The position numbers were made by a program, and so were the translations under genes. Below the pieces are notes generated by a model that saw nothing but the letters and a program-made list of their open reading frames with translations, had not been told where the DNA came from and searched no databases. DNA of 64,000 bases from Streptomyces sp. NRRL F-6492 (GTDB taxonomy: Bacteria; Actinomycetota; Actinomycetes; Streptomycetales; Streptomycetaceae): assembly GCF_001280125.1 (NCBI RefSeq), contig NZ_LGEG01000210.1, positions 5,470 to 69,469 of the forward strand, given 5' to 3'. Shown here in pieces: positions 61,410 to 64,000 of this stretch (the stretch's first letter is position 1; each line of letters starts with the position of its first letter).

Positions 61410-62855
61410 CTAGAGGGCGAGGCCCGTCAGGACCAGGACGCGCTCGTAGGTGTAGTCGTCCATCGCGTACTTGACGCCCTCGCGGCCGACGCCGGAGCGC
61501 TTGGCGCCGCCGTACGGCATCTGGTCGGCGCGGTACGAGGGGACGTCGCCGACGATCACGCCGCCGACCTCCAGGGCGCGGTGGGCGCGGAAGGCGGCCT
61601 GCAGGTCGTGGGTGAAGACGCCGGCCTGGAGGCCGAAGTCGGAGTCGTTGACCGCGGCGAACGCCTCGGCCTCGCCGTCGACCTTCGCGATCGTCAGGAC
61701 CGGGCCGAAGACCTCGGCGCGGGCCAGGGTGACGCCGGCCGGGAGGTCGGTGAGGACGGTCGGGGCGTAGGTGGCGCCCTCGCGCTTGCCGCCGGCCAGG
61801 AGCGTGGCGCCGGCCGCGACGGCCTCGTCCACCCAGGACTCGACGCGCTTGGCGGCGGCCTCGTCGACGAGCGGGCCGACGTCGGTGGCGTCGTCCGCCG
61901 GGTCACCGGTGACCTGGGCCTCGACGGCGGCGACGATCTTCGGCAGCAGGCGGTCGTGGACGGAGGAGTCGACGATCACGCGCTGGACGGAGATGCAGGA
62001 CTGGCCGCCCTGGTAGTTGGAGAAGGTGGCGATGCGGGTCGCGGCCCAGTCCAGGTCGGCCTCGGAGGACCAGTCGGGCAGGACGACGGCCGCGGCGTTG
62101 CCGCCGAGCTCCAGGGTGCAGTGCTTGTGCGGCACGGACTCCTGGATGGCGTAGCCGACCGTGTCGGAGCCGGTGAAGGAGATGACCGGGAGGCGCTCGT
62201 CCTGGACGAGGGCGGGCATGCGGTCGTTCGGCACGGTCAGGATCGACCAGGAGCCGGCCGGCAGGTCGGTCTCGGCCAGGATCTCGCCCAGGACCAGGGA
62301 GGAGATCGGGGTCGACGGGGCCGGCTTGAGGATGATCGGGGCGCCGACGGCGATGGCCGGGGCGACCTTGTGGGCGCTGAGGTTCAGCGGGAAGTTGAAC
62401 GGCGCGATGCCGAGGACGACGCCCTTGGGGATGCGGCGGGTCAGCGCGAGCCGGCCCACGCCGCCGGCCTCGGTGTCGAGGCGCTGGGCCTCGCCGCCGT
62501 TGAAGCGGCGGGCCTCCTCGGCGGCGAAACGGAAGACGGAGACGGCACGGCCGACCTCGCCGCGGGCCCACTTGATGGGCTTGCCGTTCTCGGCGGAGAT
62601 CAGCTGGGCGATCTCCTCGGTGCGCTCGGCGAGCCGCTTCGACACGTGGTCGAGGGCCGCGGCGCGGACGTGCGCCGGAGTGGCGGCGAACTCGTCGACG
62701 ACGGCGTGCGCGGCGGCGACGGCCTCCTCGACCTGGGCCTCGGTGGGCACGCTGACCTTGCCGACCAGACGTCCGTCGAAGGAGTTCGTGACGTCGAAGG
62801 CGGCCTCGCCGGTGGCCTCGCGGCCGGCGAGCCAGAAGGCGTGGGTGGTCGTCAT
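61410..62855 (-). CDS. aldehyde dehydrogenase family protein
   Basis: 481 residues. The catalytic Cys is in [10 protein letters not shown] and the general base Glu in [15 protein letters not shown]. The NAD(P) region has [27 protein letters not shown] and [11 protein letters not shown]. The C-terminal [20 protein letters not shown] and [17 protein letters not shown] are typical of the ALDH superfamily branch acting on glyceraldehyde-3-phosphate, lactaldehyde or succinate semialdehyde analogues. The exact substrate cannot be told. A stand-alone gene with a terminator downstream. Confidence 0.92.
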   Translation of the reverse strand: MTTTHAFWLAGREATGEAAFDVTNSFDGRLVGKVSVPTEAQVEEAVAAAHAVVDEFAATPAHVRAAALDHVSKRLAERTEEIAQLISAENGKPIKWARGEVGRAVSVFRFAAEEARRFNGGEAQRLDTEAGGVGRLALTRRIPKGVVLGIAPFNFPLNLSAHKVAPAIAVGAPIILKPAPSTPISSLVLGEILAETDLPAGSWSILTVPNDRMPALVQDERLPVISFTGSDTVGYAIQESVPHKHCTLELGGNAAAVVLPDWSSEADLDWAATRIATFSNYQGGQSCISVQRVIVDSSVHDRLLPKIVAAVEAQVTGDPADDATDVGPLVDEAAAKRVESWVDEAVAAGATLLAGGKREGATYAPTVLTDLPAGVTLARAEVFGPVLTIAKVDGEAEAFAAVNDSDFGLQAGVFTHDLQAAFRAHRALEVGGVIVGDVPSYRADQMPYGGAKRSGVGREGVKYAMDDYTYERVLVLTGLAL

Positions 62856-63027
62856 TGCGTCCCGGCCCTTTCCGTATCGGGGGGTGCGAGCGATTGCTCT
62901 CGTGACACGTTAGGGCCGGGGCGGCGGGTGTGGGTTTGTCCGGTGTGGAGTGGTGGGACTGGATCCCTGTCCGAATTGGCCGAAGGAGGGGCCGGGGGTC
63001 GTGCCCGGGGAGTCCGGTGCTCCGACC

Positions 63028-63092
63028 CGTCCCCTCCACTCGTCCCCTCCGCTCATCCCCTTCACTCGCCCCCTCCGTTCATCCCCTCCGCT
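63028..63092. repeat. five 13-bp degenerate tandem repeats overlapping a transporter 3' end
   Basis: Units 63028-63040, 63041-63053, 63054-63066, 63067-63079 and 63080-63092 follow the pattern c(g/a)(t/c)cccc(t)(c/t)c(a/g)(c/t)t. The last unit and a bit encode the C-terminus and stop of the DMT gene; the rest lies in its 3' untranslated region. The strong pyrimidine bias on the plus strand becomes a G/A-rich transcript. Confidence 0.75.
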
Positions 63093-64000
63093 CGGTCGAC
63101 ACGATCAGACAGACACCGGCCACGACGATCGCGCCGCCGAGGAGGACGGGCCAGGTCAGGGCCTCGTTCAGGACGAGGGCGCCGAGGGCGACCGCGACGA
63201 CGGGGTTGACGTACGCGTAGGTCGCGACGAGGGAGAGCGGGGCCGCCTGGAGGAGCCAGGCGTACGCGGTGAAGGCGATCAGCGAGCCGAAGACGACTAG
63301 GTAGGCGAGGGCCGTCCAGGAGCGGGCGGAGACCTCGGCGAGGTCGAGCCCGTGGTGCTCGCCGCGGAACAGGCCGACGGCGACGCCGGCGAGACCGCCC
63401 GCGACCATCTCGTACGCGCTGGCGGCGAAGGGGTTGGCGGGCATCGGGAGGCGCGAGGAGGTGAAGGATCCCACGGACCAGCTGAGGGCGGCGGCGACCA
63501 CGAGGAGGACGCCGCCGATCCGCACCTCGCCGGTCAGGCCCGGCAGGGTGAGGACGCCGAGCCCGGCGAGGCCGAGCAGGACGCCGCCGATCGCGCCGGG
63601 GCCGGGGCGCTCGCCGGCGGCGGCGCGCAGGACGACGACCCAGGCGGGGACGACGGCGATGAGCAGCGCGGCGAGGCCGGAGGGGACGGAGGTCTCGGCG
63701 AGGACGACGAGCCCGTTGCCGCCGAGGACGAGGAGCAGGCCCACGAGGAGGGCCGACCCGAGCTGACGGCGGGTGACCCTGAGGGCGGCGGGGCCCTGGC
63801 GCCAGGCGATGATCCCGGCGAGCAGCAGTCCCGCGGTGACGAAGCGGGCGCCGCCGGAGAGGAACGGCGGCAGGGTCTCGACGACGACCCGGATGCCGAG
63901 GTAGGTGGACCCCCACACGACGTACACGATGCCGAGCGCGGCCCAGACGGCGCCGGTGATCCGGCGGGCGGGGGTCGGGGGCGCGGCGGGGGGGGGGGGA
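63079..64000 (-). CDS. EamA/DMT superfamily transporter, N-terminus cut by window edge
   Basis: At least 282 residues are visible, starting inside the first helix region VYVVWGSTYLGIRVVVETLP. Two EamA repeats with ten hydrophobic helices can be traced (for example ALLVGLLLVLGGNGLVVLAE and LLGGAIVVAGVCLIVSTERR at the end). DMT proteins export small metabolites such as amino acids. The frame is open to the window edge through TGAVWAALGI. The start is beyond the edge or in the Pro/Ala-rich leader next to the G run. Substrate unknown. Confidence 0.85.
   Translation of the reverse strand, partial: PPPPAAPPTPARRITGAVWAALGIVYVVWGSTYLGIRVVVETLPPFLSGGARFVTAGLLLAGIIAWRQGPAALRVTRRQLGSALLVGLLLVLGGNGLVVLAETSVPSGLAALLIAVVPAWVVVLRAAAGERPGPGAIGGVLLGLAGLGVLTLPGLTGEVRIGGVLLVVAAALSWSVGSFTSSRLPMPANPFAASAYEMVAGGLAGVAVGLFRGEHHGLDLAEVSARSWTALAYLVVFGSLIAFTAYAWLLQAAPLSLVATYAYVNPVVAVALGALVLNEALTWPVLLGGAIVVAGVCLIVSTERRG

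Overview
The window is about 64 kb of very GC-rich DNA. GTG starts are common, neighbouring genes often share an ATGA or GTGA junction, and the third codon position is strongly G/C. Gene content and order match a Streptomyces chromosome core: rpsO-pnp, an ESX-type secretion locus, ribF, truB-rbfA-infB-nusA-rimP, proS, and ispG-rseP-dxr. No rRNA, tRNA, CRISPR array, insertion sequence or integrase was seen. The left edge cuts off the last codons of dapB. The right edge cuts a DMT-type transporter and ends in a run of 12 G.

Layout. 1-4974 (minus): rpsO, pnp, an M16 zinc peptidase and dapB. 5137-31899: a type VII (ESX) secretion locus. It holds eccD (minus) diverging from eccC (plus), then a plus-strand run of accessory proteins and broken genes. 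A minus-strand operon follows with a small helical protein, a PPE-like WXG protein, a mycosin and two WXG100 proteins. Next come eccB with a second mycosin (minus), and then eccE, an unknown gene, a DUF397 gene and an EspI-like ATPase (plus). 32086-37956: a five-gene peptide/nickel-type ABC importer. 37971-49604 (minus): ribF, a large trypsin-fold/NTPase protein, truB, rbfA, DUF503, infB, ylxR, nusA and rimP. 49790-52720 (plus): a lipoprotein, a DUF4439 ferritin-like protein, a kinase-fold protein lacking catalytic residues, and a slipin. 52778-63079+ (minus): proS, two GNAT acetyltransferases, ispG, rseP, dxr, an aroA paralogue, an aldehyde dehydrogenase and a DMT transporter.

How the genes work together. 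EccB, EccC, EccD and EccE would form the secretion channel. WXG100 and PPE-like proteins are probable substrates, the two mycosins are membrane-anchored maturation proteases, and the EspI-like ATPase is a probable regulator. The least explained part is 10888-18313. There, two large paralogous proteins with glycine-rich hydrophobic C-terminal segments are paired with a small helical protein, which is fused in one copy and separate in the other. Small membrane-anchored or lipoprotein genes follow them, and decayed copies of those small genes lie just beyond. I read this as a candidate family of ESX-secreted, membrane-active proteins with cognate envelope partners, possibly toxin and immunity. 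That is inference from architecture, not proof.
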